Below are positions 10,691-18,372 of a DNA stretch of 64,000 nucleotides, in pieces. A program made the position numbers and the translations under genes. How positions within the stretch are numbered: position 1 is the first letter of the stretch; every line of letters starts with the position of its first letter. The stretch covers positions 186,001 through 250,000 of the forward strand of contig OY970367.1 of assembly GCA_963718635.1 (NCBI GenBank), given 5' to 3'. The notes beneath the pieces were generated by a model, which did no database searches, was not told the origin of the DNA, and was given only the letters and a program-made list of their open reading frames with translations. Source of the stretch: JAIOQJ01 sp963718635 (GTDB taxonomy: Bacteria; Planctomycetota; Planctomycetia; Gemmatales; Gemmataceae).

Positions 10691-13600
10691 TTACGGCTCA
10701 GGCGCGATCGAGGGCTGCGATGCAGTCCTCGCTTCTGCTGGGTCTTCTATAGCCCTTAGGCCAGCAGCAATCTTTATGGACTCAACCGCAAGATTGACGC
10801 GAAGTTGCTTTAGCATGTCATTCGGCAGGGGTACGTACTGTCCGCCTGTTTGGTCACCGATATCATCCGGATCAAGCCACGACGACTCCTCGTCACGGTC
10901 AGCGGAGGGATCGCCGCCGGTGAGGATCTCGAATGTCTGGGCACGGCTGCGAAGCCGATCGTACATCCGTTCGTCGTAGGTGCCGGCCAAGTAGGGTAAA
11001 GCGATGTCCAGGCCTGGGAGTGTGGAATCCGATCCTTCGGAGCCTTCTTTGCTTCGCCGGGCGGCTAGAGCAAGGTTTCGCTCTCTCATCGCCTTGCTTC
11101 CCAGCCGATCGGTTCGGCCTGTGCGTTGCTCAAGTGTCGCCGGGTTCCACCCCAAGTCATAGTGGATCACGTGGCGACAGTGCCGATGTAGGTCGATGCC
11201 TTCCTGTCCAACTTGAGTGCAGATCAAGATGTCGGGCAGCAGTGGGGTATTGAACCCGTTGAATACTGCATCGCGCTCGCCAGTTTCTCCGATCACCAAC
11301 TTCACAGATTCAGCCCTCGGGTTCATCGCGTAGCGAAGGTGCGCCTCCCGCTTGGTCGGACCCATTTCGGCTAACTCGCGGAGGAACTCCTCAACGCGAC
11401 CAGCCAACGGTTCGAGCTGACCGCCTCCCGGCGGTTCGTGTAACCCGCGCAAGATACTCGCGGACCACGTCTCGTCCGCATCTTTGAAGACATTCCTTGG
11501 CAGCCGGAGCAGGATGTCTTCGCGGAGGAGCGCTCTGACGACGGCATCGAGAACTTTTGCCCGCTCGCCCCACTCCCATGATTCTTCGGAAAAGGTCATG
11601 TCGAACAGCAAATCACGCATCTTGCGTATTCGCTCCAGGGCGCTGCTACCAAGAAAGTCGATATCCGGGCTCGTGGGAACGAAGAGGTTGGGCCCTGAGA
11701 TTAACGTGCCGACCATTTTCTGGGACAGGTCTTCTTCGATAGCTTCAGCGGCTTCGTCCTGCGTTTCTATTGCAAGGTCGTACCAGCCCGAGAGGCTTGA
11801 GCGAGCGACGGAGTCCGTGGGTGTTCCATCCCCATCGGCCTCGCCCCTTCGACGGCTCAACTCGGGAATGCCATACCGGAATTGAACCCAATCCTCCTCG
11901 GAAATCTTTTCCAAGAGAAGTTTGGTAACTTCTCGTTCGTCGTTCGCTCGATTCGGCCACCATGATGAGCGATCCTCGACAAGCCGCTTGGCCCACACAT
12001 GTTCGATAGCGCGGTTCAAGAAAACTCGGTCCAGCCGGGTTCGCTCGCCACGGCGCAAGAGCGGACTGCCTGCAACCCGCGCGCGAGCATAGAGTGACGC
12101 AACGCATCTTCGGTCGTTGTCGGTCAACGTCGGTAGCTGAATGTTGCACTTCTGAAACCAGCCCAACACTACGCGGTCCAGAAAGAGGGGAACCCCGCTG
12201 CCCTCTCGGGCCGTTAACGATCGTCGGAAATCGCTCATCGCTTTGGCGATGTCCGCCTCTCCGGCAACCTCCGTCCCGCGTGACTCCAGGAGGGCACGGC
12301 GGGATCGGCGGAGTCTTTGACCGACTTCATCGGCGAGCAATCGTGCGAGGGTTTTGGCGGTCGGGACTCGGAAGCAGAAAATGAGTGATTTCTCTCCGTG
12401 GTCCCAGCGGCGCAGGACCTCCTCAAGGACAAGTTGGAGTTTGGGGTGACGATGGTCTTCACGATTCTCTTTTCCATCCCGATGTCCCGTTACTTGCTGA
12501 AGTATTCGGAACAACCGCTGGTTGTTTCCGGCCGTGGCTGCTTCGGCTGCTCTTGCACCTTCCCGGCTTTCCCAGAGAGTTGTGTAGCAGCCGGTTAGAT
12601 CCATTCCCAAAGTCGTGCGATGTTTGCCTCGGGAGCTGTCGGCGACGACCTTCATAAGAAGGTACTGAGCCAACTCCGAATGGGGCGGGATGCAAGCACC
12701 AGGTGCAAGGTGGAGTAAGTGTTGATCCGGCCGCGTAGAGCCGTCTGCCGTGGCCGGATATTCCCGGCCGATGAGAACGCGGCGATGCCCGATTGGCCGC
12801 CGATGCCTGATAATCAAGGTCCGCATCGCGTTACGCAATTGACCGTTGCTGGCCTGCAACTCAAGTGCTCGGGCGAAAAAGCGGCGGAGGTCCCCTGGAA
12901 CCCTAGCAAGTCCGCCCGTTTCGCCGTTTGTTTCCGTTGCTTCAAGCTCCTTCCACAATCGAGACAACACTTCGGTCCTTGGGTCGGTAGTGCCCGGCAA
13001 CATCCCGTTGGCCGAGTCGAACCGAGGGTCGATCCTGGCAAACTGCTCCGGCAGCGAGCCCCACTCGCTAGAGAACGCGACTCCCGCCGCTTCAGAAGCG
13101 GCAGTGGCATTCTGGATTTTCTCGCGAAGCGCTCTCAGGTGGTGAACCCGGTCAGAACCGATGGCCGGTTCCATCGCGTCGCCGACCGAAAGGACTGCGA
13201 GCAACTCGTCGCGATGCATTTGGAATGGCGTGGCCGTCAGCAGCAACAGCCTGCGGGCAATCGGTGCCAACCGAACCCGGAAACTTTGACAGTCCTTGCG
13301 ATGCGAATGCCGCCAGTGGTGCGCCTCGTCGACGATGACGAGAGGAACGTCCTGCCGGATGAGGTGGTGGGCGAGTTCCTTGTACAGGCCGAGTAACCTT
13401 GTCTTGAAACCCTGGAAGTACCACTCGGCGTGGCCACGGCGCTGGGCTGCCTCTTTGCAGTACTGCAAAAGACCAGTTGGTTCTTCGTACCCGTCACGCG
13501 TCGTCAGATTCTCGTCCTCCAGGAGGGCGCGACCTTCGGCGGTGCGCCAGAGAGAGTCGAGGGCCGCAGTAATGTCTGAGAAGGAAAATGGGGTCTGTTC

Positions 13601-14257
13601 GTACAACCGCTCCAGGTCCTCGGGCCAATTCCACCGCTGCCGTTCCGCCGGAGAGAGATAGTCCTCGTGGTCACGGAAGTTCCATAGGTCTACCTCATAG
13701 TCACCGGTCCCGACTCGCCTTGCATATTGTGCCCATTCGGAAAAGCCTCGAACTTCAGCCGCCCGACTGACAATTCGATACCTTTCATGAATGCTGAGTT
13801 TACTGCCCCACCAGCGGAAGAGGCAGGCAGCCAGGAAGCGAAGGCGTTCACCAAGGTCCGGAACTTTCCTGCTAAAGACGTTCGCGGTGCAGATCAAAAC
13901 ACACGGGTTCTTGCGTGCGTCCCGACGCAGATCAGAAGCTCGGCGTAAGCCCTCGACCAACTCATAGGCATTCTCGCAAACGCGGGAATGGAACCAGTCA
14001 GTTTCCTTTGGATCGGTCGAACAACGCGTCCGCAGGGCTTCGACCTCCTGGTGCCACTTCCGAGCCAAGGAGTGATTTCCAGATGGGACAACGACCACGG
14101 CTGCTCGGTAGCATTTTCCCAGCCCCTTCTCTTCTGCGATGTCCGGCTGCTCTCGAACAGTGCGGAGAAGGCTATACGCAGTGGCCAGGGCGACAAAGGT
14201 CTTTCCTAGACCAACTTCGTCGGCTAGGAGTTGTTCGCCGCCGCGACTGCCGCGCAC
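10691..14257 (-). CDS. SNF2-like DEAD/DEAH helicase (DrmD-like), N-terminus disrupted
   Basis: A 1188-residue superfamily 2 helicase. It shows LLADEVGLGKTFVALA (Walker A, residues 10-25), LVIVDEAHHWRHS (DEAH box, near 307), LLLLTATPFQMH (motif III), ICTQVGQEGIDLHRHC and LEQRTGRTDRLGSKA (motif VI, near 1047). Walker A sits almost at the first residue of the frame (GTG 14257), which is abnormal, because such helicases normally carry 50 or more residues before it. The preceding frame (14224-14431) is out of register by one base and overlaps it. The gene therefore either lost its start by deletion or frameshift, or is translated by coupling to that short frame. Similar helicases occur in DISARM and related defence islands, but no other DISARM gene lies here. 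Confidence 0.7.
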   Translation of the reverse strand: MRGSRGGEQLLADEVGLGKTFVALATAYSLLRTVREQPDIAEEKGLGKCYRAAVVVVPSGNHSLARKWHQEVEALRTRCSTDPKETDWFHSRVCENAYELVEGLRRASDLRRDARKNPCVLICTANVFSRKVPDLGERLRFLAACLFRWWGSKLSIHERYRIVSRAAEVRGFSEWAQYARRVGTGDYEVDLWNFRDHEDYLSPAERQRWNWPEDLERLYEQTPFSFSDITAALDSLWRTAEGRALLEDENLTTRDGYEEPTGLLQYCKEAAQRRGHAEWYFQGFKTRLLGLYKELAHHLIRQDVPLVIVDEAHHWRHSHRKDCQSFRVRLAPIARRLLLLTATPFQMHRDELLAVLSVGDAMEPAIGSDRVHHLRALREKIQNATAASEAAGVAFSSEWGSLPEQFARIDPRFDSANGMLPGTTDPRTEVLSRLWKELEATETNGETGGLARVPGDLRRFFARALELQASNGQLRNAMRTLIIRHRRPIGHRRVLIGREYPATADGSTRPDQHLLHLAPGACIPPHSELAQYLLMKVVADSSRGKHRTTLGMDLTGCYTTLWESREGARAAEAATAGNNQRLFRILQQVTGHRDGKENREDHRHPKLQLVLEEVLRRWDHGEKSLIFCFRVPTAKTLARLLADEVGQRLRRSRRALLESRGTEVAGEADIAKAMSDFRRSLTAREGSGVPLFLDRVVLGWFQKCNIQLPTLTDNDRRCVASLYARARVAGSPLLRRGERTRLDRVFLNRAIEHVWAKRLVEDRSSWWPNRANDEREVTKLLLEKISEEDWVQFRYGIPELSRRRGEADGDGTPTDSVARSSLSGWYDLAIETQDEAAEAIEEDLSQKMVGTLISGPNLFVPTSPDIDFLGSSALERIRKMRDLLFDMTFSEESWEWGERAKVLDAVVRALLREDILLRLPRNVFKDADETWSASILRGLHEPPGGGQLEPLAGRVEEFLRELAEMGPTKREAHLRYAMNPRAESVKLVIGETGERDAVFNGFNTPLLPDILICTQVGQEGIDLHRHCRHVIHYDLGWNPATLEQRTGRTDRLGSKAMRERNLALAARRSKEGSEGSDSTLPGLDIALPYLAGTYDERMYDRLRSRAQTFEILTGGDPSADRDEESSWLDPDDIGDQTGGQYVPLPNDMLKQLRVNLAVESIKIAAGLRAIEDPAEARTASQPSIAPEP

Positions 14258-14431
14258 AGCATCGAGACGTACCGCGGAGACGTGGTCACGGTGGTGAAGC
14301 CAGGGAGAAACTTGTTTGCGAGCGCGATGTACACACTCTGGAGACCCAGCACGTCGATGCTGCCGCTCGCCAAGTCGAGGGGATCGTAGGCGGTCCAGAA
14401 CAGGCGAACATCAGACGAAGGAAAGGCGATC
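14224..14431 (-). pseudogene. 5' remnant of a gene fused or overlapping with the helicase
   Basis: The frame starts at a TTG (14431) preceded at a good distance by GGGGGAG and encodes about 68 residues. These include FWTAYDPLDLASGSID and PGFTTVTTSPRYVSML. That pattern, an aromatic-Asp-x-Leu-Gly opening followed by a PG-x-T-x-x-T-x-x-x-RY motif, resembles the start of proteins such as DUF6361 that occur in defence loci. It stops at 14224, inside the first codons of the helicase frame. I read it as the remaining 5' end of a larger gene joined to the helicase by deletion, or as the helicase's own N-terminus with one frameshift near 14255. Confidence 0.5.
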
Positions 14432-14444
14432 AAGGTTCTCCCCC

Positions 14445-14690
14445 TTAAAACGCCTCCGTCGCGATGACAGACAGAAGGCGCTTTCCGCGCGAAGCGGCGA
14501 CGTGGTAATTGGCGTTGCTGCAATACTTCTTGGTGTCCGGCTTCGGGATGCCGCCCAGGACCAGGGCGTCGGCTTCGAGACCCAATGTGTTCTGGTTCTT
14601 TCGTGGGTTTTCGCCCGTATTCAACATTTGAACTTGATAACGGCCCTCATCGCCCCTCGCGGCGATATCCCCATCGACTCCTCACTTGCC
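14445..14690 (-). pseudogene. C-terminal fragment of an unknown gene
   Basis: The frame reads from just after a stop near 14690 to 14445 and gives about 80 residues. They end in KKYCSNANYHVAASRGKRLL and then SVIATEAF. The start is unclear (ATG 14627 is possible). A compact, well-composed C-terminus without a matching N-terminus suggests the tail of a deleted defence gene. It lies 13 bases upstream of the TTG-started remnant, in the same direction, as in an operon. No family was recognised. Confidence 0.35.
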
Positions 14691-14867
14691 TACATTCTAT
14701 TCCTACTCTGGCAGTTGTCCCGCCGCCTCACCATCGGGCTCGCGTTTCGGCACGACACGCCGACGCGATACCGGCGGCGGGCGGTCTTCATATCCTAGAC
14801 CATCAATTCGCCTGGTATCGAAGCAATGATGCTGTGTGAGTCGCGTGTTGATCGCGTCCGCCTGGCG

Positions 14868-16091
14868 TCAGGCGGAAAGCGCCCAACCATCGCCCTTGCC
14901 CGTCGTCAGGTACGCCTCGATCTCGCCCCACTCCTCCGTTCGGAGCGACTCCGGTTGTCGCCCCTTGAACTTGCCGCCGAACATCTTGCTTGTCCAGGCG
15001 AGCCGCACGGGCGCCAGCTGGGCGAGGTAGCCGAGGCACTGCTTCATGCCGTTCTCGCCTTCAGGATCGCAATCGAGGAAGACAGTCACCACGCCGCCGG
15101 CGTGTTCGCGCGCGAGTTGGGCCGCTAGGGCCGCCTGGTCGCGGGTAATCGTGTTCGAGCAGAGCGCCAGTGCCGGCACGCCCAGCGTGTCGAGACGGAT
15201 TACATCGTTCGAGCCTTCGACCAGGATCAGCCCCAGCCGGCGGAGCGCCTCCGGCTTATTTTCTTCGGTCAGATGGTCCCGTCCGAATAGTTCGATGCCG
15301 CGGTGGAAGCCCTTCACGAAGTGAAACTTCTCCGGCTCGCGTTCACTCTTATCGGTTGCTTCCCATCCTTGATGCTTTTCCTCGAATTCGGGATCGCGGC
15401 CGAACCAGGTCAGCGGCTCGCCCTTGTCGTCGCCGTAACAGTAGACGACTTTGCCGCGCATGGTGCCGCCGGAGCGATCTTCGCCGCCGACGTCGCGGGG
15501 GAGCAATCCCATCCGCCACTTGCGACAAACTTCGGGAGTGAGATACGCACGGCGACGGAAGTACGCCGACGCCTTCGGCGACATGGCAGCGATGTCGGTG
15601 ATGAACTTTTCGTCAAGGTTAACCAGAGATCGAGCACGTTCATTGTCCGATTCCTTCAGAATGACATTCACCTTTTTCGGCGCGGGGGCCGGCTTTGGCG
15701 GGGTCACTTGGCCTGGCGCCAGCAACTGCCGAACCTCGCCGGAGACCATTGCCTGTAGGTCGGTTGCAATCTCCTTGAACCGCTCGCCGCGCGGCCGGCC
15801 GTTCGAAACCGGCCCCGGCTTCATCAGGTCGCAGAGCGAGACTAGATTCCCTGACTTGCCGCAGCCATACTGATGGCAAAACCAGCTCTTAACCGGTTCT
15901 CCGGCTTGGATCGCCAATGCCCGGTCGCCGGTGTCTTTTGCCTTGCCGCAATTGAGAAAGCAGGCCGTGCGCGTCTCGACGCCGACGCGATGAATTTCGG
16001 GCAGGACGAAGCCGTAGAAGGCCGCCGCCTGTTCGAGGCTGACCTGCGGCATCAACTCATCAACGCTGATGAATGGTTTTTTGCGTTCCAT
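14868..16091 (-). CDS. CHC2 zinc-finger/Toprim primase
   Basis: A 407-residue DnaG-like primase of the plasmid/phage kind. The N-terminal zinc finger has Cys-x3-Cys (ACFLNCGKAK, residues 43-52) and WFCHQYGCGKSGN (near 73-85). The Toprim domain has LILVEGSNDVIRLDTLG (catalytic Glu near 292) and VFLDCDPEGENG (Asp-x-Asp near 338-340). Such enzymes synthesise RNA primers for element replication or for the transferred strand during conjugation. It is transcribed divergently from the replication-relaxation gene, with 45 bases between the start codons, so the two probably share a control region. Confidence 0.85.
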   Translation of the reverse strand: MERKKPFISVDELMPQVSLEQAAAFYGFVLPEIHRVGVETRTACFLNCGKAKDTGDRALAIQAGEPVKSWFCHQYGCGKSGNLVSLCDLMKPGPVSNGRPRGERFKEIATDLQAMVSGEVRQLLAPGQVTPPKPAPAPKKVNVILKESDNERARSLVNLDEKFITDIAAMSPKASAYFRRRAYLTPEVCRKWRMGLLPRDVGGEDRSGGTMRGKVVYCYGDDKGEPLTWFGRDPEFEEKHQGWEATDKSEREPEKFHFVKGFHRGIELFGRDHLTEENKPEALRRLGLILVEGSNDVIRLDTLGVPALALCSNTITRDQAALAAQLAREHAGGVVTVFLDCDPEGENGMKQCLGYLAQLAPVRLAWTSKMFGGKFKGRQPESLRTEEWGEIEAYLTTGKGDGWALSA

Positions 16092-16136
16092 AAGTTTGAG
16101 GAAAGTGAGTGGAATGCTACACTCCCATACCGGTCC

Positions 16137-17009
16137 ATGCCAAGCATCATCACTGCCCGGGACGAGGAGATTCTGGCCGCACTGGATAAGACGCCGTTAA
16201 CGGCGGCGCAGCTACTTGCCTTGAGCGAGATTTTCAGAAATGGTCGATTCACGTCCGAGCGGAAGGTCCGCGCCCGGTTGCACAAACTTGCCGGCGGCCC
16301 GGTGCGACAAGCCCGGTACGGTGGGCTTGCGGGCCGCGTCGGGAGCCCGAGCTACTACTTCCTGAATCCGCTCGGCTTTCGCATGCTGCATGGCCGCGAC
16401 ATTCGTCCTCACTCGAAACACGCCTTCAACGAGATTGGCGTCGGCCGCCAACAACACACGTTTGCCATCGCTGATTTCGTCGTCCAGACGCTGCGGGCCG
16501 CCCATCACTTCCAGATCCCTGTTCAAGACTTCTACCGTGAGAACTCGCTGAAGCTCCAGATCGGCCGGGAGCGATTGTTTCCCGATTGCTCGTTCACGCT
16601 CGAATCGGCTGGAATTCCGTTTCGGTTCATGGTTGAAATCGACTGCGGGACCGAGCCGATTCATTCCGAACGTTCCGTGCATGCTTGGCAACGGAAAGTC
16701 GAACTTTACGAATCCTTCGCCGATCAGTCGGAGGATCGCTTCCGCGTTCTTCTGCTCTCGACCAAGAACCACCACCGCTTGGACGCAATCCTGAAGCTCG
16801 CAGCAAACAAGGCGAAGAATCCGCGACGCCGGCTCTTTCTCGCCGCGCCCCTCGACGATTACCTCAGTCGCCAACTGCCCCTTTTCGAGCGATCCTTTCG
16901 CGATCACCAGGGCGAGCCGACCGCGTTACTTCCAACGCCGGCAATGCCATTGCCGCAGGCCGCTCCTTCCCTCTTTCCCGAGGCGATACAAGAGTGTGCT
17001 ACCTTGTAG
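16137..17009 (+). CDS. replication-relaxation family protein
   Basis: 290 residues from the ATG at 16137 (MPSIITARDEEILAAL). The frame is open further upstream, but that part overlaps the divergent primase gene. The N-terminal third is a winged helix (TAAQLLALSEIF, then ARLHKLAGGPVRQ). The remainder has QQHTFAIADFVVQTLR, FPDCSFTLES and FMVEIDCGTEPI, an acidic nuclease-like arrangement typical of the replication-relaxation family found on plasmids and conjugative elements. It may act in nicking or initiation together with the divergent primase. Confidence 0.75.
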   Translation: MPSIITARDEEILAALDKTPLTAAQLLALSEIFRNGRFTSERKVRARLHKLAGGPVRQARYGGLAGRVGSPSYYFLNPLGFRMLHGRDIRPHSKHAFNEIGVGRQQHTFAIADFVVQTLRAAHHFQIPVQDFYRENSLKLQIGRERLFPDCSFTLESAGIPFRFMVEIDCGTEPIHSERSVHAWQRKVELYESFADQSEDRFRVLLLSTKNHHRLDAILKLAANKAKNPRRRLFLAAPLDDYLSRQLPLFERSFRDHQGEPTALLPTPAMPLPQAAPSLFPEAIQECATL

Positions 17010-17327
17010 GTCCTGTCGCATTTGTGGATTCGCCCGCCCGAAGCTCGACCTCGAGACTCACGCGCACGGGACACGGTAGCTCTCGGCCGGAGGAGGCCGA
17101 CGCGCCAGCCGTGGGTGCCGGCCACCCTTCCCCGAAATCGCGACGGCAAGTCCGTCGCCGATCTCCCCGCGCGACCCCGGCAGCGAATCGCGCCAAACGA
17201 CAGGCCGCCCCCGGCATGCGTAGGCAAGGCAAACCGGGGGCGGAGAACCGATCATCGCCTGCCGCATGCCAGAAGTTCTCGGCCAAATGACGTGACGAGC
17301 TACCGCGAATTCTGCTATAATTTCGAC
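17010..17327. promoter_or_regulatory. intergenic with sigma70-type -10 box TATAAT
   Basis: There is no convincing gene in this 318-base gap. Its arginine-rich open frames look spurious. A perfect TATAAT lies at 17316-17321, only 6 bases before the ATG at 17328. Transcription would therefore start at about that ATG and give a leaderless message, unless the ATG at 17364 is used. No clear -35 box was found. Confidence 0.5.
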
Positions 17328-17732
17328 ATGGAATCACTCGCATCTTCGCCATCGGTGCCGACCATGACGCACGTGAGCCTGGACAATCAAAACGAGTCCA
17401 TCAAGCAGTTCGTTCTATCCCTGTCGGTAGATCGCCGGGGATCTGTCGTCGAATTGGAAGGTAAAGAAGTCTTACGTGCCTTTCCACCCGACAACGGTGA
17501 AGCCCCGAAGGAACAAGATTGGACGAACGCCAAGAACAACCGGCGCTGCGATCTGATCGACAGGGAAATTGACGGGACGATTACCGCTGGAGAAGCAAAA
17601 GAACTTGAGAACCTCCAGGAACAAATGCTTCGATATCGGCATCGCGTTGCGCCCCTTCCGCTCGCCTATGCTGGACGACTGCTGGCGGAACTGGAAGAGA
17701 AAGCCGCTCGGGCATCCGGGCCGTCGACATGA
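17328..17732 (+). CDS. small protein paired with HNH nuclease
   Basis: 134 residues from the ATG at 17328 (MESLASSPSVPTM), or 122 from the ATG at 17364 (MTHVSLDNQNESI). The middle (SVDRRGSVVELEGKEVLRAF) is beta-rich and the C-terminal half is helical with EAKELENLQEQMLRYRHR. The stop overlaps the start of the HNH gene (ATGA at 17729-17732), so the two are translationally coupled. By position it could be an antitoxin or inhibitor-like partner of the nuclease. I do not recognise the family, so this is inference from arrangement only. Confidence 0.6.
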   Translation: MESLASSPSVPTMTHVSLDNQNESIKQFVLSLSVDRRGSVVELEGKEVLRAFPPDNGEAPKEQDWTNAKNNRRCDLIDREIDGTITAGEAKELENLQEQMLRYRHRVAPLPLAYAGRLLAELEEKAARASGPST

Positions 17733-18328
17733 TTCCGTTCAACTATCCGGCGGAACCACACCGTCGTCGTCACGGACCGGTCGGTTACGCAAACCCGGAG
17801 AGTTTCCGGCCTTGGCTCCGCGACGAGTTCGCCTTTCGTTGCGTCTATTGCCTGCGCCGCGAACGGTGGGAGCCGGGACAAACATTCTTCGCTATTGATC
17901 ACTGGTTGGCATCGGCGAATTCGCCGACGCTGACTTTAGACTACCCCAATTTGCTTTACAGTTGCTCAGTTTGCAATTCGATCAAGGGCGACCGGGAGCT
18001 ACCCGACCCGTGCCACGCATTACTGGCTGAATCTCTGACGATTGAAGTAGACGGTCGGATCATCGGACTTACACCCGACGCAAGCCGAATCATCCGCATT
18101 CTTGGCTTGAACGATGCCGAATTCGTTCGTTACCGCGCTCGGTGGATTCGGATCGTGACCTTGGCCCAGCAACACGACCCCGAACTGCATCGGCAGTTGC
18201 TCGGCTTCCCCGACGACCTTCCGGACTTGGCGTCTCTTCGGCCACCCGGTGGCAATATTCTTCCGCAGGGAATCGAACAATCCTATTTGGCACAGCGCCA
18301 GCGCGGCGAGTTGCCGGCAACGTACTAA
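17729..18328 (+). CDS. HNH endonuclease
   Basis: A 199-residue protein with a classical HNH core: FRCVYCLRRE (first Cys pair, about residues 35-45), FAIDHWLASANSP (catalytic His near 58), and NLLYSCSVCNSIKGD (second Cys pair and the Asn/Lys end of the motif, near 75-90). The C-terminal part is probably for DNA recognition. It is coupled by an ATGA overlap to the preceding small gene. Such small HNH nucleases on mobile elements may nick DNA for transfer or attack competitors. Confidence 0.8.
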   Translation: MIPFNYPAEPHRRRHGPVGYANPESFRPWLRDEFAFRCVYCLRRERWEPGQTFFAIDHWLASANSPTLTLDYPNLLYSCSVCNSIKGDRELPDPCHALLAESLTIEVDGRIIGLTPDASRIIRILGLNDAEFVRYRARWIRIVTLAQQHDPELHRQLLGFPDDLPDLASLRPPGGNILPQGIEQSYLAQRQRGELPATY

Positions 18329-18372
18329 GAGGATGATTCTTCGTACCCGAAATTGCAGCTACTCTGTCCGCA

